64,000 nucleotides of DNA. Source: Posidonia oceanica (taxonomy: Eukaryota; Streptophyta; Magnoliopsida; Alismatales; Posidoniaceae). The DNA is taken from the NCBI GenBank assembly GCA_037176725.1, contig JAZBRS010000020.1, positions 86,560,001 to 86,624,000 of the forward strand, given 5' to 3'. The notes under the pieces were generated by a model. It searched no databases and was not told where the DNA came from. It saw only the letters and a program-made list of their open reading frames with translations. This document shows, one piece after another, positions 10,389-23,179 of this stretch (position 1 is its first letter; every line of letters begins with the position of its first letter). The translations under genes were made by a program, and so were the position numbers.

Positions 10389-12649
10389 AACTGAAGCTGG
10401 CTTCTCAAGAGTCTCTACTGATGGAGGCTACACTAGGGGCATTTCCCCCAAAGTGTTGTACATAGACTTTTCCTTCTTTATTTTTGTATTTGTTTCTGCT
10501 AAAATATACCCAAATAAAATATCTTTTCCTTCAATAAAATATAAATATAAACAAATGAGAAGAAGATTCACCACCCAAGCTTGGGAACTTGAGAACCAAA
10601 TTGGGAAAGACTATACTTGGTGGTTGGGGCATATCCGAGCAATGGCACTAAGCTTGAATATCCCTGGAGTGCACTGCACCTCAAAAGATACTACCCTTGA
10701 CATGCACACAGAGCCACTAGATTGCTTGTGCTTGAGGACCTACTGTTTCCAAAGCCTAGGAGTCATACCTTAGCCTCACCCCACAAACACTTTGTGGGAG
10801 AAGGAAAGGAAATGATCCAACATTAAGATAGAGGCAAATCATAAGGAGCCCCCTCCCAGTTCATGAATAACAAGTCCATACACATCCCTCGAGTCAGACA
10901 AGTTACCCTAGTACAAATCGGGTAGGCGTCTAAGGCTAAAACCTAGAAGTGCAGAAAAGAAGGGTGTGTACCAAATAAAAAGTGTCTCGGTTCACCAAGG
11001 AACGAATGTCCATTGACCGAGCACTCAAAAAGGGGTGAGACTACTTGCCAAAGTACCTAGAAAAAAAAAGAAAGAAAAAAGGGTCAGAAAAGAAGGCAGC
11101 AAAGAAGCTGTTCATGTGCAAGAAAAGAAAGATAATGGAAAAGACGACAGCAAAGAAGCTGCCCAAGAGTCAAAATTGAAAAGCTGGAGAACACTAAGCG
11201 CAGTAGGAATCGACCTTGAACTAGGAGGGGTTTAGGCTTCAAATCTTCAGCCAACATCTTAGGATAGGACTTGGACTTTCTTTCCACCCACATCTTGCAC
11301 TGTACACATTTGAGGCAAGGGGCAGAAGCCTAGGTCTAGGGTCTATTAGGCACCAAAGCAAGCCTGAAGCATCCATGGCTTTGAGATTGCATAAGGGACC
11401 AAACTGTTAAGGTTTTCCAACCATGAGGTCTCCTGTTTCCCAATTTCTCGGAAGATTCTTCTTCTCCTACAAAAATCAAAAAATTATAAAACAAAAAAAT
11501 CCAAAAAAAATGATAAATCAAAAATCCAAAAAAAAAATGATAAAGTCAAAAAAAAAAAAAAATCCAAAAAATAATAAAGTCAAAAACCCAAAAAATGATA
11601 AAATCAAAATTCCAAAAAATCATAAAAGATAAGGTTAAAATCTACCCAACCAACATCACCTCATGAAACTGATAACAAATCTGGCCGATGATAAAAAATC
11701 TAGGGCACTAGCGACTCCGCGTCGCGTTTTGACCACTCCTATTCAGGACGGTCACTTGGTACTCGCTTGCGAGTCGATACCATCTTCATGTAGACAACAA
11801 ATTTGAAGCCAAATTTATTATCTTCCATCTAAGTTTATTTCAAGCAATACATGTACATATTCATTATTTTTTTCCTTGGACTAGGGACAAGGGGCACCCT
11901 AGATGGTCTAATATGATTTTGTTTAAGTTTCTCTGCAAAAAACTTCTATTATATGTTGGACGTTGCCATGCCTTGCGTCATAAATTGAACGCAACATGTT
12001 CTAGCATTCAACGTAGCAAAAAAAGGAAAAAAATAAATAAGAGTTGTTGGACGCAGTAGTTTCTTGCGTCATATATTGGACGCAAGCTGTTCTGGCGTTC
12101 AATGCAGCAAAAAAAAGAAAATAATAAAAAAGAGTTGTTGGACGCTATCTTTGCTAGCGTCCTACGTTAGACGTAGCAACATTTGCGTTCAACGTTTTTC
12201 AGTAACTTAAGTTACTGAACTTCGCTCATGGCCCTCCAAATCCGTAGACAAGTTGCCAAACCAATTTCTACCAGTTCCAGAGGCTTCTACAAGTTGAAAT
12301 ACATGTGTGGGCGTTGGTTTCATATTTTTTGGACCTCCCGGCCATCCAGAATCACCTGTTGTTGTTTACATTAAGTTATTAACTTGTTAAAGCACCAACA
12401 GTCGCGGAATTCAGAATTAAAGCTCGCAGGTGAAATTTTTCTTCATTACTCTGTCATTTGCATATCATTACATGTAATTAAGCTTGTTTCAAGTTAAATT
12501 GAATTAAAAACCAGTGTTTGGAGGCGCTCCCCAGATTATTGGTTATTTTAGTTCATTTTCAACTTAGAGAAAGGTAAAGAAAAAAAGAAAACATTTGACA
12601 AGTTTGCTAAGTGTGCAGAAAATCTTTATCATTTATAAATCTGAGTTTT
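10389..12649 (+). other. Element B middle region, non-coding
   Basis: There is no supportable gene and no trace of pol. It includes an A-rich stretch (11465-11640) built from CCAAAAAAT/GATAAAATCAAA runs and three closely spaced dyad modules at 11950-12202. Confidence 0.6.
11950..12202. repeat. Three clustered dyad modules
   Basis: Copies lie at about 11954-12013, 12043-12101 and 12134-12202, about 90 bp apart. Each has a left arm like GTTGGACGC and a right arm like GCGTTCAACG. A-rich spacers (GCAAAAAAA type) separate them, which looks like a local tandem duplication. Confidence 0.75.
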
Positions 12650-15600
12650 CTACAATATCACCGGGGCATACCCCTGAGGTACAAGTGCTGAAAAGAAAAA
12701 GACAATAGCAAGAGCTAAGTGGCACTCTCCCCCTCGCCCTTGGGAGCTGAAGGAGGAACTGAAGAAGCCGAAGGAGGAGCCGCAGGGGGCTGTGCCAACT
12801 AACACACTGAGCCACCTGAGGAAGCCTATGACGTAGCTCGAGACCCGCCAACTGGTGGATGACGACTGCCAGAGCGATGCCTCAACACAGACAACAGAGG
12901 AGGAGGAACTCAGCGACCAGTGGAAACACTACCAAGCACGGCCTCCTGTCGGTAATGCATTGCCTCGGCCTTGAATTGAGTTGCCATCGCACGATCCGCA
13001 TCTCGTTCCTGCAAGAAAAGACAAAGAGAAGCATCAAGCCATTAGCATAAGCAAGCATATGAATTTAAAAGTAGAAGAGCAAGTTATACCTTTTGAGCCA
13101 CCTCCAGCTGCCTCCTCAGCTCGGCAATCTCTGTAGCTGAATCAGTCGCCGGTGGGGGTTGCTGCTGCGTAGCAAGCCGAGCAATCTCAGTAGCCCTCTC
13201 CTCAACAAGCCAACGTACCTCCTCCAGCTACTCCTCAAGGCATAAAGCACGCTCCAAGGCACCTACTGGAGTCCGCTCCAACTCCCGCTGAAGATCGTCA
13301 ATCTGCAAAAGCTGGAACCATAGTCAGAACTGAATCAAGAAATATAAAGGGAAAGTATACCGCTATACTTACCATACTCTGAAGGTGGGAAATCTCCTCG
13401 GCATGACCCAGTGGAGGGGCAGAACTAGTCGAAGGCTGCAAAAGCGAAGAAGGCGTACTTAGCACAATTTTCAAGACAAACAACTATGCTATAAAAATAA
13501 ATGCAAACCTGAGAAGTAGAGGCTCGTAGACGCTCAACCTCCTTGGTCAGCTCAGCAATGCGCCTAACCAGGTCGCGCTTGCGCTGACTATACTCGCCAG
13601 TAGTCCTCAGCTGCAAGGGGCAAGGTCCAAGCAAGTTAGCTGTTAAGAAATATAGGCAATACAAACATAAAGCTAAATACTCACCGCTATCTCCATCTGA
13701 ATCCTGTGAGAGCGGACGGACTCCTGTAGCTCACCCACAGCCATCGCTGCCACATCTGGAGTGGTGTCACCCATGGGAAGGTTCGACTGCCCTAGAACAT
13801 GAGAGCGATGGAAGACCATGAGCTTGCTAAACCGGTCATCCATCCACCTGGCCCAAGCCAGCTCGTCCTCAGCAGTCGCCTCAACAAGAGTGGTGGAGCC
13901 GCCTCGAACCCAGTCCAGCAACTGTGGACCGTAGGTGTCAACCTAGTGGCGAGCACGTCCACCTCCCCCTCGTATCTCGCGCCAAACTCGGAATGGGTGA
14001 GCCTAAGGTTGAATCTGCCGGTGCCCCAACTGCCTAAGTGCCCAGCTGATCTGCTGGAAGTGGCAGTGGTTCCAGCAGTGGAGCCAGATGTCCCGGTCAA
14101 AAACTGTCCGGTCCTGAGCTATCTCAGGGACATCTTCATGCTCCCCCTCGGTGTAAGGACGCCAGATCACCTGAAAAACATACAGTGAATCAGTAAACCA
14201 AAAGAAGAATAATATATCAGTAGGGGCATATTACCTGGGCAGGAACCAGCATCTCGAAGAAGAGACACCCGACATAGCGGTGGCCAGTGACCGCCTCAAG
14301 TGCATGAGCAGCCTGACCCCAGTGCAGTCCACGTGAGAAGGGGATCCCCGCCTCAGGAACCGAAGGTGGGATGGGCCTCATGAAAGTAAAGTGGTCCCAT
14401 ACCCACATCTGCAAGTAAAAAGAAAGCAAATCATCAGTCGAGCATGCAAAGTAAATAATATTTGAAGCTTAAATAAGCAAATAAAGTTTATATACCTGAA
14501 AGAATGGCAGGTTCCCGCCAAGCTGGCAGGAACTACCATCGGAGAACTTGAAGAGCATAGTGTACAAGAACGACAGGCTCGCAGCTCCCCAAGCATACTC
14601 CCTTACTCGATCTAAGTCGGCAAGCAAGGGCAGGAACACCGTCGAAACCCGCGAAGTAGCGTGGCAGAATAGCAGGTCCCCTAACAGAACTAAAAGGAAG
14701 GCGCGGAGCTGCTGATCGACGTCCTCCCTAGGCTTCGTCGCTGTCTCCCGGGAGTCCTCGACGCGCTGAACTGCTGAGGTAGTAACAAAAAGGCGGGGCC
14801 CGTACATGACGACCCGTCTCCCCACCAACTCCGCCATCATAGAGGTGTAGTCAGAGTGTACTGGGCTAGTCACCGGACATCCCGTCACCCGTAGGCCAGT
14901 CAGCCGGGCCATGTCCTCCAGTGAAAGGACAAACTCGCCAACCCAGGTCACGAAAGAGCTTGTATGAGGGTGGTAGCGCTCTGCTGCAGACTCCAGAAGT
15001 CCCAACTCAAGCTGGAAGAGAGGAATGGATAGGAAGTGTCCAAACCCCATCTGCCGAAGCAGCTCGTGCTGGAAAGGCTCCAACATCTGGTAGCACCTGA
15101 GGACCTGACCCTAGTGACAGCGCACGATGGCGGGAGCCCGACTCTGCAAGAGAGAGAAGAATTGTCAGACAAAGTGCACAAAAATAATATTTGAAATTGA
15201 ATGGAAATGTGGTTACCTGTCCCCTAGCCGCCAGTGCAGCTACTACAAGCTCGGCCCGAGCCACATCCCTACGCAGTGCCAAAGCCTGTACCTCGTCGTG
15301 GGGTATATGAGCCCACGTAAAATCTAGAGGAGCACTAGCATCGCCCTCTGCCTCCCGTCGAACAAAGTCCTAGATGCTCACGTACCAGCCGTCATCCTCA
15401 GCCATCCCTGCAGCAGCAGCGGGGACCGCCTCGGGAACCTCCTCCTCCAACCCCAACTCCTCTGAATCCTCGCCAAGAGTGGCTGAAGAATCAGAATCCT
15501 CTGAGCCACCAGAGGCACTTGTCGCCTCAGTCTCCTCGGGCACGTCTGCCGATGCCACCACCTCCTCCAGCATCCCAACTGTCGCCTCCTCCGTCATCCC

Positions 15601-15744
15601 CACTGCCGGCACCTCCTCCGTCATCCCCACTGCCTCCGGCACCCTCACTGGAGCTAGCCCAGACTCGCCAGACGTCGATGGGCCATCCCCCCTCTGTGCC
15701 AACTTCTTTGGCCTCATGTAGGCTTTACCAAATCTCGGCATAAA
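12650..15744 (-). pseudogene. Antisense plant mobile domain (PMD) gene inside element B, intron-containing, decayed
   Basis: Minus-strand exons bounded by GT-AG: 15744-15217 (acidic, Ala/Glu/Ser-rich), 15143-14496, 14408-14235, 14170-13685, 13610-13509, 13435-13373, 13302-13090 and 13008 to about 12650; a first exon probably lies near 15825-15890. Lengths 648, 174, 486, 102, 63 and 213 are all multiples of three, so all these introns are phase 0. The exon at 15143 encodes PMD-type sequence (QHELLRQMGFGHFLSIPL, VGEFVLSLEDMARLTGLRV). Later exons are coiled-coil-like (RRIAELTKEVERLR, EIAELRRQLE). TAG stops at 15372, 15113, 14005, 13945 and 13230 and a TGA at 12912 kill it. PMD proteins (MAIN/MAIL type) act in plant silencing and occur in transposons. 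The last exon end is uncertain. Confidence 0.85.
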
Positions 15745-16042
15745 CTGAAAAGGACCCAATAGAGGTCAAAACACTATCTAGAATGATGAGGAGGAGGAAA
15801 AGAAGGGAAGAAAGCACGCTCACCAGAGCTGAAGGTCGCAGTCTGGCTCGTCGGAATCTACACTACTGCCGCCGCCATGCCCTAGCTCCAGCCGTCAGAG
15901 CCGCCGAACGTCTGAGCCGCCTCACGCCGGAAGAAGCCCAGAAGCTTAGAGGGAATTACCGTCGTCACCGGAGAAGAAGAGGAAGGAGAGTGGTGAGCGA
16001 GAAAATGAGGAAGAAAGGCAGAGAGGTCTGTTAAAGACCTCG
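15745..16042 (-). other. Probable first exon, intron and upstream region of the PMD gene
   Basis: On the minus strand a CTTTTCAG acceptor ends at 15745, and a GTGAGC donor lies near 15824. An ATG near 15889 begins a short, Ala-rich stretch, but its frame does not join the next exon without a shift, so the true start is unresolved. Confidence 0.35.
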
Positions 16043-16184
16043 ATACGTTGGACGCTATCGATGTTTGCATCATACGTTGGACGCAGTAAAGAGTAGCGTC
16101 ATAAACCCAAGTGACAGTTAGATGTTGGACGCAACGCTTTCTAGTGTCATATGTTGGACGCAGAAGCATGTAGCGTCTAATACT
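16043..16184. repeat. Two dyad modules upstream of the PMD gene
   Basis: Modules lie at about 16043-16106 and 16122-16184, 77 bp apart. Both have GTTGGACGC left arms and central CATACGTTGG or CATATGTTGG dyads. They sit just upstream of the antisense PMD gene, so a promoter role is possible but untested. Confidence 0.75.
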
Positions 16185-16205
16185 TCAGAGCAGCTTAAAA
16201 TGCTG

Positions 16206-16640
16206 TTTCCTTGGGCAACCCTCTTGGCGTGTTTTATTTCAGTTTTTTTCCTTGGGCAACCCCCTTGGCCTGTTTTATTTCAGTTTTTTCCTTGGGCAAC
16301 CCCCTCGACATGTTTTATTTTAGTTTTCCCTTGGGCAACCCCCTCACCGTGTTTTATTTCAATTTTTCCTTGGGCGATCACCTCGACGTGTTTTATTTCA
16401 GTTTCTCCCTTGGGCAACCCCCTCGGCATGTTTTATTTCAGTTTTTCCTTGGGCGATTCCCTCGTCATGTTTTATTTCAGTTTCTCCCTCGGGCAACCCC
16501 CTCGGCGTGTTTTATTTTAGTTTTTCCTTGGGCGATCCCCTCGACGTGTTTTATTTCAATTTTTTTCCTTGGGCAACCCCCTCGGCGATGTTTTAGTTCA
16601 ATTTTACCTTGGGCAACCCCCCCAGCGAGTCTTTTTAATT
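16206..16640. repeat. About 40-bp minisatellite
   Basis: About ten to eleven degenerate copies, each with CCTTGGGCAACCCCCTCG followed by TGTTTTATTTCAGTTT. It is the first of five different tandem repeats in the 3' part of element B. Open frames through it (16122-16669) are artefacts of the repetition. Confidence 0.85.
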
Positions 16641-16675
16641 TCAATTCCATCCCTTTGGCAAGCGCCTAAAGGTAG

Positions 16676-16870
16676 ATCCTTGAGTGTTGGATAAACCAGC
16701 TCAATCCTTGAGTGTTGGATAAATCCAGCTCAATCCTTGAGTGTTGGATAAACCAGGTCAATCCTTGAGTGTTGGATAAACCAGCTCAATCCTTGAGTGT
16801 TGGATAAATCTAGCTCAATCCTTGAGTGTTGGATAATCTAGCTCAATCCTTGAGTGTTGGATGTCTGATC
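16676..16870. repeat. 28-29-bp minisatellite
   Basis: About seven copies built on CCTTGAGTGTTGGATAAACC plus AGCTCAAT. It directly follows the 40-bp array. Confidence 0.85.
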
Positions 16871-16969
16871 CAGCTCAAGTCTTTTAAATGCCAGTTCAAC
16901 CCCCATGGGCAACCCCCTTGGCATGTCATGTTTTGTTTTCGACCCCCTTGGGCAATCCCCTCGGCAAGT

Positions 16970-17740
16970 CTACAAAAGATCCTCGGAGCATAACCGGGAC
17001 ACCAAAGCAAAGATCCCCGAGGCATAACCGGGACACCAAAGCAAAGATCCCTAGAGCATAACCGGGACACCAAAGCAAAGATCCCCGGAGCATAACCGGG
17101 ACACCAAAGCAAAGATCGCCGGAGCATAACCGGGACATCAAAGCAAAGATCCCCGGAGCATAACCCGGACACCAAAGCAAAGATCTCCGGAGCATAACCG
17201 GGACACCATAGCAAAGATCCCCAGAGCATAACTGGGATACCCAAGCAAAGATCCCTGGAGCATAACCAGGACATCAAAGCAAAGATCCCCAGAGCATAAC
17301 CCGGACACCAAAGCAAAGATCCCTGGAGCATAACCGGGACACCAAAGCAAAGATCCTCGGAGCATAACCGGGACAACAAAGCAAACCCCGGAGCATAATC
17401 GGGACACCAAAGCAATGATCCTCGGAGCATAACCGGGACATCAAAGCAAAGAACCCCGGAGCATAATAGGGACATCAAAGAAAACCCTGGAGCACAACCG
17501 GACAAACAAAGCAAGCCAATCAAAGAACCCCGGAGCATAACCGGGACATCAAAGCAAACCCCAAAGCACAACCGGACAAACAAAGCAAGCCAATCAAAGC
17601 AAGTCTCGGAGCACAACTGGACAACAAAGCAAGCCCCGGAGCACGACCGGACAAACAAAGCAACCCTGGAGCACAACCGGACAAACAAAGCAAAACCAAT
17701 CAACAGCAAGATCCCCGAAGCACAACCGGGTCAACAAAGC
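16970..17740. repeat. 34-bp minisatellite and its shorter derivative
   Basis: About fifteen units of 34 bp (GATCCCCGGAGCATAACCGG plus GACACCAAAGCAAA) run to about 17460. A 29-31-bp derivative (GGAGCACAACCGGACAAAC) continues to about 17740. The 288-codon minus-strand frame at 16843-17709 comes from the repetition and has no protein-family resemblance. Confidence 0.85.
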
Positions 17741-18110
17741 AAAGCCAACGATATTAGTGAACCCACTGTTCACTAACTCTCGGGTCAGAAGATGATGGTC
17801 CCCGTCGAGAATGTAGGCAACATTCAATGAAAGGACACTTGATTCTGACGAATAAAGCCAACGGTATTAATGGACTCATCGTTCATTGATTCTGGGTCAC
17901 AAGATGACGGTCTCTGTCGAGAATGTAGGCAACATTCAATGAAAGGACACCTAATTGTGACAAATAGAGCCAACGTGGTCGGTAGAGAAGAGATCATTTC
18001 CCCTTTTGCCTGGGAGCATCATGGACCTTTCGCTCACCAACCCGCGTATCATGAGACGACGGTCCCCTGGGAGAGTGTGGGCTACACTCGAGGAAAGGGC
18101 ACCTGATCAT
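17741..18110. repeat. About 113-bp tandem repeat, three copies
   Basis: Copies start GCCAACG at about 17743, 17858 and 17970. Each contains an ACTGTTCACTAAC-like stretch, then GTCGAGAATGTAGGCAAC and AATGAAAGGACAC. The copies diverge to the right. Confidence 0.8.
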
Positions 18111-18339
18111 GACAAAGTGCATTCACGCATGTGTCAGTCTGCCTTGGGTGATGAGAAAAATTCTTGAGCCAACCCAGTATACAAATTAAAGCCGATGATG
18201 ATGGAGGAACCTCATTACCTAGGGTCATGCATTGCATATCATGACCCCCTCTTTCGCATTCCCATCAGCACGCATCCATGCATAGTGCATTGTATTGCAT
18301 TCGCATTGAGTGGTCGTCGGAATCATTAGCTATCCATCC

Positions 18340-18540
18340 TTTTAGTTTGACCCCCGCGGGCAATCCCCGTGGCATGTCTTTTAGTTTGACCTCACGGGCA
18401 ACCCCCGTGGCAGTGTCTTTAGTTTGACCCCCATGGGCAATCCCCGTGGCATGTCTTTTAGTTTGACCCCCATGGGCAATCCCCGTGGCATGTAGTTAGT
18501 TTGTTCCCCTTGGGAAATCCCTTTGGCCGTGTTTCTTTAG
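18340..18540. repeat. 38-39-bp minisatellite
   Basis: Five copies, each TTAGTTTGACCCCC followed by GGGCAATCCCCGTGGCATG. The GGGCAA..CCCC theme resembles the 40-bp array at 16206, so the two may share an origin. Confidence 0.8.
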
Positions 18541-19239
18541 CCGACCCTCTTTGTGTCTCGTCCAAGTCTGGTGACAGCAGGCATTGGATTTCATTTAGGA
18601 TCTCCAAGTAGTGCCACACGGGGGTATCGTCTCGCCGTGTAGATAGTGTAGTGATCCTGTGGAGCTTCCGCCATCGTCCGTGGACGCTGAGAGAGCTCGC
18701 GTGCATCGATCGGAAAGACCAGGTTCACTATTAACAGGTGATACAAGGAGGAAACTCGACTCAAAACACCGAAAACAGAGGCGAAAAGCCAAAGGGAAGA
18801 AGAAAAAAGAAAGGAAAGACAAAAGGGAGTCGCCACCATGTCTATTAAGTCGGGAGACAAGGAAAATCGGGAAAATGTATGAAAAACATGCAAATGCTAT
18901 GCAAAGAGGATGTCTCGTGCCAAGGACGAGGGCAAAAGGGTCATTACGGGCCAAAGAAAGGGTAAGGACTCCTGTTACGTGCAGGGAAGGTGTTAGGCAC
19001 CCCCGACACACCCGAGAAGCGGTCTTTCTAGGCTTACGCTCGCTTTTGAGGGGAAATGCATGTTTTGAATGCCTAAGTGCCATGGATGCCTAATTAGATG
19101 CTCAAATGTGTGCTCTAAGTATTGAAATGTGTGCAAGGAATTAAACATGCTATCTAAGTGCTCAACAGCGCTGTCTGTGTTCCGAACTAGGCGAACCCTG
19201 GTTCGTGAGAACTCCAGGCAGTAAGCATCACTGCCCTAA

Positions 19240-19490
19240 TGCAAATGCAAGCGATTAAAACAAAACGCCGGTAAAACCACACAATGCAGGCGTGCGACAA
19301 GCAAAGGGGAAAGCAAATCCGGGCGGAAACAAGCAATGCAAGTGTAAAAGCAAAACACCGGGAAAGCCACACAATGTAGGGGTATGACAAGCAAAGGGGA
19401 AAGCAAATCCGGGCGAAAAACAAGCAATGCAAATGTAAAAGCAAAACATCGGAAAAGCCACACAATGCAGGGGTATGACAAGCAAAGGGG
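19240..19490. repeat. Short tandem repeat in D2
   Basis: About three degenerate units of 60-65 bp with ACACAATGCAGG and GACAAGCAAAGGGGAAAGC. LTR D3 carries a different expansion (54890-55090) and D1 another (61930-62760) at about the same distance from the U5 end. Confidence 0.7.
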
Positions 19491-19499
19491 AAGATTAGA

Positions 19500-22400
19500 C
19501 GACATGACGAGCGTCAACCGGGCAATTAGGGCTGCCAGCCCGGATTCAAAGGAGAGATAAGCGATGTGAGTGTAAAAACAAACATCGGATAAGAACCACA
19601 CAATGTAGGTGTGAAGACCTGCAAAGGGGAAAGAAAGCAAGTGGAGGGATCACCACTATCTTGCGACTGTTTCCCACTAAACCGTCCCACGATGTGTCTC
19701 GCACGTTGCCCAAAGCTCATTGTGCAATCGGATCGTGAAAAAGGGGGAAGAAGGTCACGATTAGTAGTGAATCTGAGGGAAAACTCAAGCTAAAGACACT
19801 AAGGAGACGCGAAAAGAGGGAGTAGAGTAGATAGGCAAGAGGAGAAGCTCTAATCTACATGCGCAGAAAATGGGGTTCGAAAACAGTGCTTGCAATGCAA
19901 ATGATAGCAAACAAATGATATGCAATGATTCAGAAGGACTTACCTTGGAGATCTCAGGTCTGATCTGAGATAATTTTGGTCAGTAGGGAACTCCGCTCTG
20001 CCAGGATGATCCAGGTAGCTTGGTTGTGAAGATCCGACGGTCCGATCGGAAGATATCCAGGCTTCAAGGTAGGAGGAGCAAGGGCCAAGGAAAGGAAGGG
20101 ATCTAAGTGCAAAAAGTCCCTAGGGGTGTGTAGAATAGGGCCTCCCACATGCATGGGAGCTAAGGGTGCTCAAAAGTGTGCTAAGATGCTAAGTGCAATG
20201 ATGTATGGGTGCAATGCATGTAAAAGTGCAAGAAAAGGACCTATGTGCAAATAAGGAAAAGTGCAGGGGCTTATGTGCAAAACATGACAAAAATGCATTG
20301 TAAACATGATATGTGTATGCAGGGATGCAAGTGCAACAACGTGGGGGGACAGTAGGGGCCAGATGCAACAAAAATACAAGGCGAACATGCAATTGGTCAA
20401 TAAAGGTCCTAAATGCAATTTTCAGAAAACTTATGGGCTAAGATGCAAAAAATGAGCAAATAGGCACAAATCCCAAAAAGAAAACCTGCAGGGGAGTCTC
20501 ATGCAACTTTGGAAAAGCTTGGGCAGGAAAAACAAAGCCAAGAAGCATTAAAAAACCACAAAAGGTGGTCCCAGGGACCCATGTGCAATTTTCAGGAAAA
20601 CCAGGACTAAACAGCAAATCCAGAAAGAAAACAGGCATGCACAATCACGATAGTGTTCAAAAAACTTGGGTGCAACCTAAATAGGCTCTAGGTTTGAAAG
20701 CAAAGCCAGAAGATAATCACATGGAAGCAAAATAACATTGGAAGGACCAACATGCAATCTTTTAAAAAGCTAAGGGCCTATCTGCAAAACAAAATAGAAA
20801 CCTGAGGGGCACTTTGAAACTCAGAAGGACCTGGATGCAAAAAACAAAAGCCTCTAGACCAACCAGCAAGTCCAAGAAAAAACCAATACATGCCACAGTT
20901 GATGTGCAGAGGACCCAAATGCCATTAAAATAAAATCCAGGGCTTAAAAACAAGAAAACACAAGGCACAGCACATTTTAAGGGACTGAATTGCAATAAAA
21001 GAAACATGCTGGGGTTTTATGCAATGCAATAATGTTCTAAATGCTGAATTAAATCAAATCTAACAATCAGAGGACCTAGATGTGATTTCAAAGAGCTTAA
21101 GGACCTAGATGCAAAACAACAAAGAAAAAATAGAAGAGGATTCACAATTATTGGACCCAAAAGTAATTTAAAGAATTTGCAAACAATTTATGCAATGCAA
21201 TATGATAAGAAAAAGAAATTAAATGACATTCATCAACTGGAGAGGACTAGATTGCAAATAAAATAAACACAAGGGCCTGGATGCAAATGGCCAAGACTAC
21301 AGCATTCAGAAGGACTGGAAAGTAAATAAACAAAGCTGCAGTACTTTTCGTTAATGCAATATAGTTAACTGAAAAAATAAATGAAACATCAACTGAGGCA
21401 AGATTAAATTGCAGATAAAATAAACATTGATGGTTAAGCTGCAAATAATCCAAATAAACACATGCTAACTTAAGAGCAGAGGACCCAAACACAAATAGGT
21501 AGAAGATCAGGGGTCAGACAGCAATATGGCATGGATTTAAAACGAAAATAAAACAGCTAACTATATACAAGCATAGTATTTTAAATGAATAAAGGACTAA
21601 CATGTAAATGTAAGAAACTAACATACTTTACTGTAATGTAAATGAAACGAAAATAAAAAACATTGCGTTGCTACAGTATCATGCGAAGGAAAAAACCAGA
21701 GCGGTAGAGCTCCGCGCATGCCAGTGTGCTCGGCAGGGAAGAAGAGAGGTTCGGCGACCTCTGGAAGCGCACACAGGGGACGAAAAGCACAAGTAAAGAG
21801 CTAATAAGCAAGAGGAGGTTTAGGCAAACCTCTGGGATGAAGAAGGTACCTGAGATGTTGTCTAGAACGGGCTGACGACGCGGAGATCGCCGAAGCTGCA
21901 AGGCTGAGGTGGGGAGCGCGGCTGGAGCGGTCGTGGAGCTTGGCGAAGGGTCCGACGTGCTCCTGGGATTGGCGCGGTACGTTCTGGACGGCGAGGGAGC
22001 GACTGCGTTGCGTCGGGCCCGGAGGTGGTCTCAGCTCTAGAAGTATGGGTGCAGAGGGGTCGACCGGGTGCTCTGGAGCTCTGGAAGCGATGGAGAGGCT
22101 TGGGATCGCTCGAGGGAACTCATAGGAAGCTAAGGAGGCTCTCAGAAGTGGGTGTGGCGGTCTGTCGCGCTTGGAAATCTCTCTGCTTTTGTTGGGTGCA
22201 TTGGGTTCAAAGCTGGATCACGGGTTGCTTAGGGCTTGCGCAGGCAATTGGAGGCTATTGGGCGCGAGTGGGGACGAGGCTCGAGGTTTAGAAGGGTGGC
22301 AGAAGCTTGGGCAACGAAGTTGTTGCTCAAACCGAAGTTTCTGGGCAAATGGCAGTCTCTGTGTGTGAGGGTGGAGGCCGGACAGTGGTGACGCGGGGCA

Positions 22401-22976
22401 AGAGGGTGGCTGTGACTGTTGAGAGGGTGGCTTGGTTTGAGGCTGGCCAAAGAAGTCTTGGGGGCGTCAGTGGGAGTAAATGGAGGGTGGACTTGGGTGA
22501 ATTGTGAGCTGGAGGTTGGCTGTGGTGAGCTGTGAGGTCTGAGGAGGTTTGGGTCCGGGTCTGAGGAAGAGGAGAGGTCCAAGAGGGTGGTTTGGGTTCA
22601 CCTGGGTTCGAGGTGTTTGAGTGTTGGGTCTGTGCTTGGGTGAGCTTGGGTTTGGGAGAGAATTGGGTGCTGGTTTGTGCAGAGGAGGATGTCGGTCTGG
22701 GTGAGCTTGGGTCTGGTCTGTGGAGGAGCTTGGGTGCTGGTGAGGTGTGGGATTGCTGGTGCTGGGTTTGGTCTGGTTTGGGTTCGTGGGATTGGGGTGA
22801 GGAATTGGTTTCTAGTTTGCAGAGGATGGGTGGATGCAGAGGAGTTGGAGGTTGGCATTTGAGGAAGATTGGGCGAGAGAGAGGGAAGAAGGAAAAATGA
22901 AATGAAGGAAGGGATTGTGGGCTTGGGCCGGCTGAAGGGAAAAAGGGGTGGAAAAGAGAGAAAAAGGAAAGAAAAA
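19500..22976 (-). other. Body of solo LTR D2, non-coding
   Basis: No gene is seen. Around 19930-20060 it carries the GATCTCAGGTCTGATCTGAG / AGATCCGACGG block also found in D3 (55190-55290) and D1 (about 61760-61890). At 20200-21660 it is rich in short ATGCAA and GGACC repeats. Confidence 0.6.
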
Positions 22977-23028
22977 AGAAGAAGAAGAAGAAGAAGAAGA
23001 AGAAGAAGAAGAAGGAGAAGAAGAAAAA
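22977..23028 (+). repeat. GAA/GAAA microsatellite in D2
   Basis: A purine run of GAA units with a few interruptions. It would encode a poly-Arg/Lys stretch but is not in a credible gene. Confidence 0.9.
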
Positions 23029-23179
23029 AGAAAAAAAGGGGCTTAATGGGCCTTGGGCTTGATTTGGATTTTTGCTTGGTTTTTAATTAGCTTAGGTTTG
23101 ATTTAGTTTAAATGGATTTGGTTGTTGATTGTTTAAATTGATTAAATTCAAGTTGAAATTGATTTGTGCTTTAAATAGG

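Noticed and set aside
16970..17470. CRISPR-like array (34-bp regular repeats)
   Set aside because: Units are contiguous with no unique spacers, and the context is a plant retroelement.
16843..17709. Minus-strand 288-codon frame, Cys/Leu-rich
   Set aside because: It lies in the 34-bp minisatellite, with no domain resemblance.
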